A DNA stretch of 64,000 nt, taken from the NCBI GenBank assembly GCA_914767715.1, contig OU612074.1, positions 11,008,062 to 11,072,061 on the forward strand. Direction: 5' to 3'. Position 1 is the first letter of the stretch. Each line of letters starts with the position of its first letter. The position numbers and the translations under genes were made by a program. The notes under the pieces were generated by a model. The model was not told where the DNA came from. It did not search any database and saw only the letters and a list, made by a program, of their open reading frames with translations. Source of the DNA: Membranipora membranacea (lineage: Eukaryota > Bryozoa > Gymnolaemata > Cheilostomatida > Membraniporidae). Below are positions 36,128 through 47,800 of the stretch, piece after piece.

Positions 36128-37745
36128 GCTTGATTGAGGTAGATTTCAAGATGACTGAATGGGGTGGTTGTTTTCGCGCGGCTCATGAACTTGCAAAGAA
36201 CGACATATCATCCGTTGTGTCATTAATTTCTAACCTTTTAATCCAAAATTAGGTACACAGTCACTTCATGACAATCACATTATTGCTAGAAAATCATGGT
36301 TCATTTCGTTTGAGACTTTTTGACAGATAATCTTTATAAGACAGCTTGGGGGGTGGTTGTTTTCGCGCGGCTTAAGCAATATTTTACAGTCCAATACCAG
36401 GCGGCACAATATGAAAAACTCGAAAGCGGTTATTTCTCCCTCTCTCACTTGTGACTGACTGTCATCACTCACAGGCAAATTCTTGATTGAGGTAGATTTC
36501 AAGATGAATGAATGGGGTGGTTGTTTTCGCGCGGCTCATGAACTTGCAAAGAACGACATATCATCCGTTGTGTCATTAACTTCTGACCTACTAATCTGAA
36601 ATTTGGCACACAGTCACCTTATGACAATCGAATTATGGCTGCCAAATCATGGTTCATTATGATTGAGACTTTTTGACAGATAATCTTTATAAGACACTTT
36701 GGGGGGTGGTTGTTTTCGCGCGGCTTAAGCAATATTTTACAGTCCAATACCAGGCGGCACAATATGAAAAACTCAAAAGTCGTTATTTCTCCAGGTCTCA
36801 CATGTGACTGACTTTCATCACTCACAGGCAAATGCTTGATTGAGGTAGATTTCAAGATGACTGAATGGGGTGGTTAATTTCACGCGGCTCATGAACTTGC
36901 AAAGAACGACATATCATTCGTTGTGTCATTAAGTTCTGACCTACTAATCTGAAATTTGGTACACAGTCACCTTATGATAATCGCATTATGGATGCAAAAT
37001 CACGGTTCATTATGTTTGAGACTTTTTAACAGATATCTTTATAAGACAGCTTAGGGGGTGGTTGTTTTCGCGCGGCTTAAGCAATATTTTACAGTGCAAT
37101 ACCCATCCTCACAATATGAAAAGCTCAAAAGTAATTATTTCTCCCGCTCACACTTGTGACTGACTGCCATCACTCCTAGGCAAATGCTTGACGGAGGTAG
37201 ATTTTATGATGAATGAATGGGGTGGTTGTTTTCGCGCGGCTCATGAACCTGCAATGAAAGTAGGTGTGTTCTGTGATGTGGCAACTACACATCTATCCAC
37301 TGTTGGCTTAGTGCACCTTTCTTCGCAAACCAGACATCTCTAAATCATAGGAGCTTTAAATAACTAGTGTTTGCGAAAAATAGATCCCCAAAGTACCATA
37401 TGAAAAAGAGGCTTTATACACTCATTCAATGAGATACCACCACCATCCCCATGGTACAACTTTGGCCATCATAGTGGCAGCCAGAACATCATGGTATGCT
37501 CCACTTAGATGATCTGACCCATTTAGAATGGTGATAAACAGCTGGGCTCTCGATATGGACAGTCACAAATAGGGGGGACAGTTTACAATAGGGGGGGACG
37601 GTTTACAATAGGGGGGGACAGTTTACAATAAGGGGGGACAGTTTACAATAGGCCTGTTTTTATTGTAAAGTGTCCCCGGGACAGTTTACAATATTGTAAA
37701 GTGTCCCGGGGTTGTTTTCGCGCGGGGGACAGTTTACAATACTAC
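36128..37745 (-). repeat. Right (inverted) arm of the foldback element
   Basis: Reverse complement of the left arm: inverted units with GGTGGTTGTTTTCGCGCGGC near 36160, 36515, 36705 and 37220, including the same variant (GTTAATTTCACGCGG at ~36875) as the second unit from the left end. It therefore copies the outer four units of the left arm and then its terminal segment. It ends in TATTGTAAAC-type words from 37571 on. Confidence 0.9.
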
Positions 37746-38677
37746 ACCGGTACTATTGGAGCTCCCCACTCACTGTAATCAATCCTTGAAAGAATACCTT
37801 CTGACACAAGTCTGTCCAGCTCCTCTTTGATGGGTTCTCTCACCGCATACGGTACTGACCTTGGTTTGAAAAATCGAGGTGTAGCCCCTCCTTTCAGCTC
37901 TAGCTTGACCTTAATATCTTTCACCTTGCCAGGTTGACCATTAAACAAAGCGCTGTACTTGTGTACCAAACGACTAGTTGGGTTATTTTCCTTCAGTGAC
38001 TTGATGAACTTCCAGTCTACCTGTATCTTTGCAAGCCAATCACGTCCAAGAAGAGCAGGACCCTTTGACTCTGCAACAATCAAAGGCATATCAGTATAAA
38101 CAGCGTCATGATACTTAACATTTACTTTACATTCCCCAAGAACTTTGATTGGTTGCCCTGTTATCGTTGTAAGGTCTACATCACTTGGTTCCAACTTTTC
38201 AACACCAAGGGTTTTGAACTGCTTTAGTGATATAACTGACACTGCAGCACCTGTGTCTAGTTCCAAATCTAAAGGTACATCATTTATCCTCATCTGTATC
38301 ATAAATGGGGGTAGGCCTACCCTTTTAGATTCACCAACTTTGCTCACCTTAACTGCATGTAAATGATCATCGTATTCAGATTCTGAATCCCAACTAACAA
38401 CTGATTGCGTTTGATCCACTTTGTAAACCTTTTGTTTTCTATATTTGTGATTACTAGTCTTAGGTGTGCCTGTGAAACTTTTCCTATCTGGACAGTCAGC
38501 TTTGAAATGCCCTTCTTTACCGCAATGGAAACAAGCACAAGAGCTTTTAGTACTCTCTTTATTTCTAAAATCTTTAGATTTCTTACCTGAGAATTGCAGT
38601 TTGTGAATTTCTCCTGTCATGTTGTCCACATGCTTTCTAGCACGGTCATGTCCTTGAGCTGTATTGAAAGCACCCAC
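37746..38677 (-). pseudogene. Gypsy nucleocapsid, protease and RT N-terminus
   Basis: CFHCGKEGHFKADCPD is a CCHC zinc knuckle (nucleocapsid). LELDTGAAVSVIS carries the aspartic protease DTGA active site. The end, FFKPRSVPYAVREPIKEEL then WGAPIVPV, is the start of the RT domain, cut by the foldback element. This frame is the same as the upstream gag frame, separated from it by one TAG at 38693-38695. Confidence 0.88.
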
Positions 38678-38692
38678 TAAGGTGAGGTTTTG

Positions 38693-39181
38693 CTAACCTA
38701 AAAGTTTTTTCTGGGTATCCCGGTCGTGTAGACCAATCACGAACATATCTCTCAGTGCTTCCTCCCTATATGCTTCAAAACCACATGTCTCTGCTAGTTT
38801 TCTCAAGGCGTTTAAAAACTCCGACACGGTCTTATCCGCTGTTTGTCTTCTATTATAAAAAACATCTCTCTCTGCTATGACTACAGGAGCTGGAGACAGG
38901 GGGCCTTTGACCAACTTTTGTAAATCATCTAATGATTTGGTGTCTGGTTTGTCTGGGTGACACAGTGTTCTTATCAACGAATAGCACTTTCTGCCTACTC
39001 TTGACAGAAATATAGCCTTACACTTTGGAACATCAGTTTCTTTGGTTTTGTCAACACCATTTGCAATAAAATATTGGTCTAGTCTTTCACACCACTCTTC
39101 CCACAATGTTTTATCCTGCTCATCATCAAGATCAAACTGATCTATATCACAATACACAGCAGTAGCCATTTTGATTGCCAC
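38693..39181 (-). pseudogene. Gypsy gag-like capsid region
   Basis: 162 codons from an ATG, with a helical capsid-like pattern (LWEEWCERLDQYFIANGV, FLSRVGRKCYSLIRTL, TVSEFLNALRKLAETCGF) typical of Ty3/gypsy Gag. One in-frame stop follows; the same frame resumes with the nucleocapsid. It could be a nonsense mutation or, less likely, a readthrough site. Given the other damage I prefer mutation. Confidence 0.8.
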
Positions 39182-39547
39182 TCACTATCTTGCACTAAAG
39201 ATAAGCCTACACAGACTGTATTTTGACTCTAACTAATAGCACTCACCAACAAGTTCCTAGCTCCAAGGAAATGTTGTACCCTGAGTATGCCTGCTAAAAG
39301 CTCTGAGTACAGCTTAGTCTATGTTCAAACTGCCCTAGTTATGCCTAGTGTTTGAATCCTTGACCTACTGAGCTTACTACAACCAAGTAAGCACCTGTGC
39401 TGTTGCAACAAGAGCACAAAACATACAATTTAATCTAAAGAATGAAAAAGAATATCTTAGAACAATACTTCCTTCTGGACTGCATTTGAAGTCTGAGTCT
39501 CTTTCTTCTTGAGCAGTGGGCTTCAAATCACTATATCTCGTCGCCAT

Positions 39548-39823
39548 TGAGCTGTACATGGATTGGACATCTATTTGGTTGTGCTAGCTTTAAAACCCTG
39601 AGCTAACAAGTTTATTTATTCTCAACTTATTAAACAAAGCATCTTCTTTGTTTAACATCTAATATACAACTAACCAAAAGGATGCAGACGAATGATTTAA
39701 GTAGGCCAATAAAAAGAGCATTTACAATAATGAAATAGAAATCAAGTAATAAATAACATAAAAGACTTTCACTTTACAAAGTGAAACTACTAAAGAATAA
39801 TAACAAAACTGTAAAACATAACA
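39548..39823 (-). repeat. Right (5') LTR of the gypsy element
   Basis: 276 bp, TG...CA. Very close to the left LTR and to the solo LTR at 53499-53769; for parts of its length (CAACTAACCAAAAGGATGC) it is closer to the solo copy than to the left LTR. Confidence 0.92.
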
Positions 39824-40016
39824 ATCATGAGTGTATGAGTCAGTGTTGATGATAAAACCATTCTGAGATAACAATATTAAAGCATATCATGTGATTAAGT
39901 CAATGAGGAAGTTCAGACATTACACAGTTGTGCTTTTGTCGTTGTGAGTAGTTCAAGCCTTGAGTTGCATTTACAGCCATGGCAGACCTGGCAGATGTTG
40001 ACCTTATCATCTGTTC
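39824..40016 (+). repeat. Truncated copy of the Mab-21 gene 5' region
   Basis: Near-identical to 53770-53962: the ATCAT duplication, a ~150-base leader, and the first codons beginning ATGGCAGACCTGGCAGAT. Homology stops at CTGTTC (40016), where the copy at 53.96 kb continues into the open exon 1. It is therefore a broken copy of exon 1. Confidence 0.9.
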
Positions 40017-40529
40017 ATGTGATTAAGTGCTCAAACGGTGCGAGATGCTGGTAGAGGCATTTTATTATCAACCACTTTCTCCCCTCCGTTTAAGGATATA
40101 AACATAAAGTGCCGCAGTTATGGCCACCATGTAAGAGAGGATAACTCAAAACATTTCGTAAAAATTGAGATGGAGCTAGATAAAAAGACTGGTCATACAA
40201 GAGAAAAAGATAGTTATGTATAGTTATGATAGTTCTGTATAGGCGATCAAGACATATTGTTTCATATCCATCATACCAATATGCTTACAAGTTCCCAGGA
40301 TTGCTTGATTTTGACTTGGAATGTCAAAATATTTTCCAGCCTAATTCCTTGAAAAATTTGGTAGGGGTGAGAAATTTACTACAGTTTACTACAGTGTACT
40401 GTTTTTTGGCAGGTGATGTCTAGCCAGCCAAAGTTTTTGTTGTGAAGTTAATAAGTCAGAGTTAAATCTGAATTTTACTTCCACATCCTTCTCTGTTTGT
40501 CGTTAAATAATATATATTTTGAAACTAAG

Positions 40530-43500
40530 ATGTCTTATGAACACATCAAGAAAATATCTGAGGCAGCCTTCTCATATTCACCTAAAGAACAGCAACTTCA
40601 GACTGTCAGCTCGTATTTTGCTGAGGGGAAAGATACTATTCTTGTTGCCCCCACTGGTTTTGGTAAATCATTCGTATACCAAGTGGCTCCATTTCTTTAT
40701 GACAGCAAATATACATTACCTAGTGTTAATAGGACTAGAAGGACAAACACTATCAGAGAACAAACATTTGGCTCTAATGTCACTACTGATGTTTCTTCAC
40801 TCTCTGTATTTACATCTCTGAGTGAGAGCAGGGAGAATGGTGAGAGTCAGTTATCTGAAACTGTTCAGCCTACTACAGGTAGATCTACTAGCACTTCTGC
40901 TGATACCTCTAATACCATTGAAGATGATGCTAAGCCCACTGACACAAGTACGCCAACCCGACCAGAGAGAGGAGATATCCCTAGTGACAATGTGGACAAC
41001 CTTTCAGGTCTGCTGGCAGAGACAACGCTATCCGCCACCACCACATCTTCTACTATAATGCCTACAGCCTCTTGTGTAAGTGGTTAAGCTGAGTGATACT
41101 TGGTTGATGGGTGTAGGTTGTTCATTAATTTATTATTCAGCGATCATGAAACTAGTTTGAAAGCTAATCATTTCCTGTCGACAACATTGCTGTGACTACG
41201 TCTACTGCCTAAGCAAAGGCAGACAATTTTGTTTTATTGTTGCAATTTAATATGTCTAAATGTAACAAATCCCATGTGTCAGTGTGGAAGCCCAGACATA
41301 TATCACAATATTAGCAGCGGATATTTTTTAACATTTACAAGCATGAACGTCATCAAATACCTACAGGCCTTCTCATCAGCTTTCAAGAAATTACAAGAAC
41401 TTGGTGTCCTGATGTTGTTGTGTCAACGGATAAATAATATTTATAACTATTTTTTTTATATGAATTAAGTGTATGCAAGGAGTAAACCAACTTCAAATGA
41501 TTTGTTGCATTTAAGTTTGGAAATTTTTAATTTAATCCTCTTTATGTTACAGCCTGTCATACAGATTTTGGTCATCATGCCGCTCATTGCCATGATCACT
41601 GATGGGCTAGCCAATCTCAAAAGGGTCCTACCAATGGTCAGCGCCATCCACTTGACAGCTGCCACACTCGGTGAAGGAAAAGTAGCTTCCATTCTCTTCG
41701 CCAGTCCTGAGACATTGCTCAGCCAGTGCGGTCGAAAGTTTATCGAGGAGGTTGCCAACATTAAGGCTGTCTTTGTAGATGAATTTCACATTGTCTCCTC
41801 ATGGTGAGTAAACTTACTACCTATAAAGTTGATTGTAATTGGGAATTGACAAATGTTTTGATGACTTGCTTTGGAGCCAGTACCATTCTACCTGTTTCAT
41901 AGTTAGCTTATGCTGATAACAGGCCTGTCACTTGTCTTAAAAAGTAGTGATGGTACAACCGGGGTCAATAGGGCAAGCTTTTGCTTGAGCACAAAAAAGG
42001 TCTAAATAGCTGATTGAATCACAAAAAGCAAAAATTCAATACACAATATTTATGTTCCTTGTCATATTTAGGTTGTTACCAATTACCTTACACATATTAC
42101 ATCTCACTTTGCAATAAATGCCAGATTGGGATAATAGTTTTTACAGCCCGTCTAGTTATATTGTTTAACAAAACTTGCAAACATGATACAAAGGTGTGTG
42201 GTAATAATATTGCTGCTATTTGGAACTTTGATATTGGTATTAGAAACTCCAATAAACCTAGTTCTAACATTGTGTTATGTTCACTGCTGTACCAACTTCT
42301 TCCAACGAAGAATGTTAACAAATTGCTAGGCATGATAACCTCAAACTGATGAAGTGATTATAATTATGTTTTTACTGTATGAAGAGGTAGCACTACTAAT
42401 ATATATTTGCACATTTCTTTTTGTTTCAGGGGTCTTTCCCACAGCCAAGCTACAGCCTTTCGGGAGTGTTATGGGCAGTTGGGTCAGCTGAGAGCTTACT
42501 TGCCATCTAGTGTCCCATTCGTATGTCTTTCAGCAACTGCTCCACAACTTGTAGTAGACAGCGTTGTTACGTCCTTACATTTAGTGTCTCCCAAGATCAT
42601 CAAAGTACAGATAAACAAATCTAATATCAGGTATGGTATACAGGTTATATTGCACCTAACTAAGTGGTGACTAGTTAATTGAGCAAACATCATCCCTGAT
42701 ATAACCCATGTGCTACTCATCGGCAGATACTTTAGACCTGATTTGATCTCCCTCTAATAATCATAATGATGGCCGACCGCTGGTGGTATAAGGCAACCCG
42801 GACAGCACTTAAGACAAGTAAATATCAGCTAGATTTTGGCTGCTTTAGGGTGAGAGTCTGTAGAGAGTTATCAAAGCAATCTCAAATTTTAAAATTTCTC
42901 GCACAAGGACATTATTGAATGATGTGAGAAAACCACAGGTCTAGTCTAGAGCATTTTATCTCCCCTGTTACCGATTAACACTAAAATATCTTTGCCTAGG
43001 CTACCTTGGACCAATACTGCTTTGTGATAATTTGGTGTAAGTAGAGCAGCCTGTCCTAGGTAAACCAGCACAGGGCTTCCTGCTATACTGTTAGTAGATC
43101 ATTGTATGGGTGTTAATCTGTCTCAGGGGAGATAACACACTCTCGACCCTTCTAGATCCTTGGTTTTTGCACTTTCAAATCGTTAAAATCATTCAATAAT
43201 GTCCTAGTAATAGCCTGTATAGTACAGCCCTAGAGGTCCTTGATGAAGATTAGGTCAACTATCTAGGCTACCTGTTACTATTGACTGAATTGGGGCAGCA
43301 TTTATTATTATCAGATAGAATGAGCATGCAGCTTATCATCCGATCAGTACACAGTTAGCAAATTATTTATATGACGTTGCTCAATGCTCCATTTCAACAT
43401 TCTTCACTCTCTTTTTTCCAGCTATCACCGGATCCAAGTCAAAGGTTCTGTAGTAGAAGATTTCCAATGGCTTGTCACTCTACTGACCACAACTGTTGAA

Positions 43501-44124
43501 GAGAAACTTCCCCGCATTCTGATATTCTTCAGGAATGTCAATGTGCTCTCAGATGCTTACGCATATGCTACTGTCAAGTCAGGGCGACAGTTTGGTGACG
43601 TCAATTCTTGTATGGGGATGTTCCACCTGAATACCCTACCTCAGCTCAAACAGAAAATATTAGCAGACCTTGGAGAAAAGGATGGCAGGAAAAAGATTGT
43701 CTTTTGCTCCAGTAGCCTCTCCATGGGTATGAACTTAGCACAAATAGAGTATGTTGTGCATTATGGGCCTTCATTGACAGCTGAAGCTTTCTTCCAAGAA
43801 ACTGGTCGAGCAGGGCGTGAGGTGCACCTTTTGTGTCACTCGATTCTGCTGACATATCCACGTATGCTATGTGGAGTCAAACCTGATAAGGTGATGAAAG
43901 ACTATGCCAAGTCAGACGGTTGTTTACGTAATATTCTTTTATCCAAATTTAATACCACCAAACCTGACAATCAACTGCACTGCTGCATGAGATGCCATCC
44001 TGACACTCCTTGTACCATTCTGACATTATTACATGATTCCTTCGAATCATCATTCACCGAAACATTTAGTGACAGCGATTCTGTTGCCTCAGTTGCAAGC
44101 ATTGAGTCCCTGACCGATATGTAG
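40530..44124 (+). CDS. RecQ-type SF2 DNA helicase
   Basis: ATP-dependent 3'-5' DNA unwinding enzyme of the RecQ type. Exons 40530-41075, 41553-41803, 42430-42630 and 43422-44124 join to 566 codons in phase. Motifs: motif 0-like YSPKEQQLQTV, motif I APTGFGKS (40-47), Ia VIMPLIAMITDGL, II DEFH (258-261), III SATAP (300-304), IV LIFFRN, V CSSSLSMGMN, VI QETGRAGR (458-465). A RecQ zinc-subdomain pattern follows (CLRNILLSKF, then HCCMRC and C). No RQC winged helix or HRDC domain follows, so it is a minimal core. Odd: ~125 Ser/Thr-rich residues lie between motifs I and Ia, where family members have only a few. It faces the DUF6589 gene (0.8 kb apart, convergent). It may be a host gene or part of a mobile unit. 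Confidence 0.85.
42907..43204. repeat. Inverted repeat in helicase intron 3
   Basis: GGACATTATTGAATGAT at 42907 returns as its complement ending at 43204; the inner TATCTCCCCTG...GATTAACAC (near 42960-42985) is answered by GTGTTAATCTG...CAGGGGAGATA (near 43110-43130). Arms are ~85-95 bases and imperfect. Likely a decayed MITE. Confidence 0.7.
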
Positions 44125-44276
44125 CTTCTTTTAGAAGTTATACAGTATACACCAATCTTTCTACGTTCTAGTAAACATCATATTGATGTGAGCAATGAAT
44201 TTTCACAGGTATCACATATCACTGGCTCAGGCATATTTGTTTTTTTTCTGTAACAGACTATCATATATAACATTAT

Positions 44277-44715
44277 GTATAATGGTATCATCATGTGATA
44301 TAACATTGTTGCATCCACAGTCAGCGTCACATTGTTTATACAAGCATCAGCTTTATAACTCTTAGCTTGTTTGATAGTTTACATATAATACATAATTTCT
44401 CGAAAACAGTCGTATATATTCTATGTGATTTATGCATCAGAGTGTTTTATTTATAATAATATGTATAATAATATCAAGTGATATAACATTGTTGCATCCA
44501 CAGTCAGCGTCACATTGTTTATACAAGCATCATCTTTATAACTCTTAGCTTTGTTTGATAGATTACATATAATACAGGATTTCTCGAAATCAGTCGTAAA
44601 TATTCTAGGTGATTTTTGTAACAGAGCGTTTTATATATAATAAAATGTAAAATATAATGCTGTGATATGACATTGTTTATACAACAAACATCTTTGCTCG
44701 AAATCAGTAGCAAAT
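44277..44715 (+). repeat. ~185-bp tandem repeat after the helicase stop codon
   Basis: Two well-kept units (starting 44277 and 44462, both with GTTGCATCCACAGTCAGCGT) and a third truncated, diverged one (from ~44645). They lie between the convergent helicase and DUF6589 genes and may be in the helicase 3' UTR. AATAAA occurs near 44737. Confidence 0.85.
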
Positions 44716-44894
44716 TTGTGCTCAGTGCAATGAAAGAATAAAAGGCAACCAAATTTGAACCCCTGAGTAAACACAGTCTCTGAATGTATATTCATATTCA
44801 TTAAATTGGGCCACCATTATCACCTTTAGTATCAATATCCATAGAAACATTGAGGTTTGGGAACAGAGCTATGATTTCAGAATCATCTACATAA

Positions 44895-47800
44895 TTATGA
44901 TTGTTCTACCTGTGAAAATTGTAGGTAATAATGCCGGCATTGCACCTGTTGGATCCTTGATATGAGAAACTCCTTGAGTGATTTGCCGCTAATGCCAGAA
45001 GCTGGGTTATCAGATATTTTCACGAGTGCTGGTGAGTGAGTCTTCGCAGAGGTGTCGGAAGGCACTAGTAATTCCTCGGCGTTATACTTCCTCACCAGTC
45101 TCATAATGTCTGATTCCGAGAGCTCGCGCTTGGATATATTGGAATATATCTTGTATCCCATTTCCTTGTCAACATTTTTTTCGATCTTGGACCACACACC
45201 GCGCGCCCTTGATATCTTGGAGATGTGGTCCTCAGTGTACTTGCCTCTGTACGTCTTGAGTCTTGCCTTGAAAGCTCGGTTCTCATGCTCCAGCTGTGAG
45301 GCAAAAATAGTGAATTCAATTTATTGAATGGCAAAAATAATCATCTGCAGGCAACATTGTGTAACAACTTAGGAACGCTCCGTTACAGGATATCATGTCA
45401 CATGCTTTTGACCAGGTTTGAAGAATTTCAGTCTTTGATTGTCATATATATTGAATACTGAGGACACCGCATACTATTCATACATTCAATTCCCTCACTA
45501 TGTTGTGTCTGTTATAATAATCCTTTAGTGTAACTATTTTTAGCAACCTTATACCCATCCCTCTTAGCGGACTAAATGTGACTTTTGACAAATGACATTT
45601 GGTCTGGCAGGTTGGCATTAAGCTTTATGCGTTCATCCGAACAAGTTAGAGATCGAGACTAATTAAGCCAATGCCCATGCTGGCTATCCTGACGAAGTAG
45701 AGTTTCCCGTCACAGGTAGAAATTATGGAAAACAATAACTAGTTACTATATCTAAAATAATGTAGAGACAGACAGTTCATGAAAGTTATCAGACATCAAC
45801 TCACTGCTAGATCCAGAGGAATGTTCGTGTCAGGAAGGTTGTAAGAATTAAAAAACCTGTTCCACATTAGCCGGTCTCTTATGTGCTGAGGAAGCACCCT
45901 CATCTGAATTAGGGTTTCAGCTAAACCACAGCCATACTTGTAGCACCCATTACCTTTAAACACGACATAGAAATACCCACAACAAAAAAGAAACAAAATT
46001 GAGCAACGCATTTCACAGTTACCAATTTCAGCACACCTTTGGATTGATATATTTATGATGTTGGTCAGTCAGTTCTTTGATTTCACTAAGCTGTAGTCTT
46101 GTCGCCTTGCAATCCTGCAAAACCCTAGAGGTGATAAGTATTCGAAAGAGGAAAAGTTCATCATTTCGCACACTCTTAAAATAGCTACATTAAAGACATT
46201 AAAACTAACCCACCCTCTTAACTTTCAATAGACCTTTGCCAGCCGTTTGTGCTATAACTTTGCCTTGCATTATGAGGCAATCCATTGACACTTAGTGCTT
46301 CCCTGGTAATGTGAACAATCTGTCAACTACTATATATGCAACAATAATCCTACTTGGGAGCGCAGTTCACAATAAGTACTTACTTGTAAAGGTGTATGAC
46401 CTTTTCTCCATTGCCAAGCTGTATGGCACGGTTGTGTATACTCCTCAATAGCCCAAATGTGATGACCTGCGCTGTGTAATTGTATACCGCATCATTCTGC
46501 TCGCTCTCTTGAATTGGGATGTTGTGATGCTTTTCCTGATGGTGCTTTCTCAGGTTGCTCTTTGTGGTGAATTTTTTACCGCAAGCAGGACATCTACAAT
46601 TATAATTAGCCAAGATAAAATACAGTAACAGGGATACATGCAACCATTCAGAGTAAAAAGGAACTCAAGGATAAGTTGTGTAGGATTTCATGATGCATTT
46701 TTTCACTCACTCAAACTCAGCAGTAGGAAGAGACGCTGCATGTAAGCAGGAAAGTGTTTGCAAAACAGCACCAATAATCCACCAGTGTCAGTTAAAAATA
46801 TTCATGATTTATGCTGTAAAGCAATGTCTACCTTATCTTGTCAGATGCCTCCAAGTCTGGCATTGATAGATGTACAAACTTCTCAACGACCCTTTGGGCT
46901 GCCTTCTCAACATCATCAGCGGATATATCATCCTGAGACTTTTCTAAGGAGGTCAAACTAAGCTCCTTCATAGCAGCTATAAAGATAATCAACAAAATGA
47001 TCAATTCACTACAACGTGCTTGATTGTAGACTTCATGGCCGGAAGAAAATTCTACGAGGTATAACCACCTCAATACTGATGCCACTTCTTCATGAAAGCA
47101 GGTCAAAGCTCTCATTGGTTACTTTTACTGGATAATTATTACCATTGGAGGGCATACTTAACTGGCTGCTGGCTGACACATTGCTTTCTCTTAACAGCAA
47201 ACGAAGACAGCAGCTGGATGACATCAGTGGAATGAATACTGTGATTATTTACCTATGCGCATGTAGGCATGAAAGACCTTGTCGAATAGCGCAGCACAGT
47301 CATAGTATCTGGATGAGGGATCCGCCTTGACATTTCTAGCATTGAGCAGGTCTTTTGCATGACTGAGAGTACCTGCTGAAGGCTGAGAATCTCCCTGAAA
47401 AAACTTCAGATCCAAATAAACAAATTGAGCACAACTAGAGCGTAAGTTAGTTTGCAAGAAATTTGCACGTCACAGATACCTTTGTATCCACCCAATAAGC
47501 AAAGATAACTCGTGGATAATAAAGAAAACTGATGTATATTTGACTTAAATTTCTGATCTAGCAGTGGTCAGCTGGGAGAAGAACATTTCAATTTAGGTGG
47601 AACAAACCTTAAACAGCAGTTTGTATATTAGCTTGAGGAGGTTGAGTTGTACATGGAAGTCAGCCATTGACATAACCAATCCTTCCAGACGGTCAATACT
47701 GGTGGTGCCATCACACTGTGAGTTAATTGCCTGAAGGCCCCTCTCAAAAGTGAGGTAATCCCCTGCAACAAAAATGAGACATTTGAAAAAAATCATCCAT

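Larger units (their letters stand above)
32665..37745. mobile_element. Large non-coding foldback element nested in gypsy pol
   Basis: A 5,081-bp insertion flanked by ACCGGT on both sides (32659-32664, 37746-37751). It starts GTAGTATTGTAAACTGTCC and ends with the reverse complement. The two ends are near-perfect inverted repeats for over 900 bases; inside are 353-bp tandem units, about nine in the left arm and four, inverted, in the right arm, meeting around a loop at 36046-36127. GCGCGAAAACAACC-type words recur about 25 times. There is no transposase: the repeated 78-codon frames start at TTG and are a by-product of the tandem unit. Deleting it with one ACCGGT would bring both gypsy pol halves into one frame. 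Superfamily unknown; a 6-bp duplication is reported for IS3EU- and Dada-type elements, but target length alone does not classify it. Confidence 0.9.
29784..39823 (-). mobile_element. Ty3/gypsy LTR retrotransposon, decayed, with nested foldback element
   Basis: LTRs at 29784-30054 and 39548-39823 are near-identical, run TG...CA, and are flanked by the 5-bp duplication ATCAT (29779-29783, 39824-39828). Coding strand is minus, so the 5' LTR is the right one; TGGCGACGAG just inside it (39537-39546) may be the primer-binding site. Order gag, zinc knuckle, protease, RT, RNase H, integrase (Ty3/gypsy type). No envelope frame seen. The element is dead: several in-frame stops, a deletion in RNase H, and a 5.08-kb insertion inside RT. 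Without the nested element it is about 4.96 kb, normal for the family. Confidence 0.92.

Noticed and set aside
33554-36855. Series of similar 75-78-codon open frames in the foldback element
   Set aside because: They begin at TTG, recur only because the DNA unit is tandemly repeated, show no codon-position bias between units, and appear inverted in the other arm. No gene is supported.
42014-42349. 111-codon open frame within helicase intron 2
   Set aside because: No motif, and the flanking exons join in phase without it.
46037-46124. Extra DUF6589 exon (VLQDCKATRLQLSEIKEL segment)
   Set aside because: Has fair splice signals but puts the following conserved exon out of frame, and the family pattern needs no residues there.
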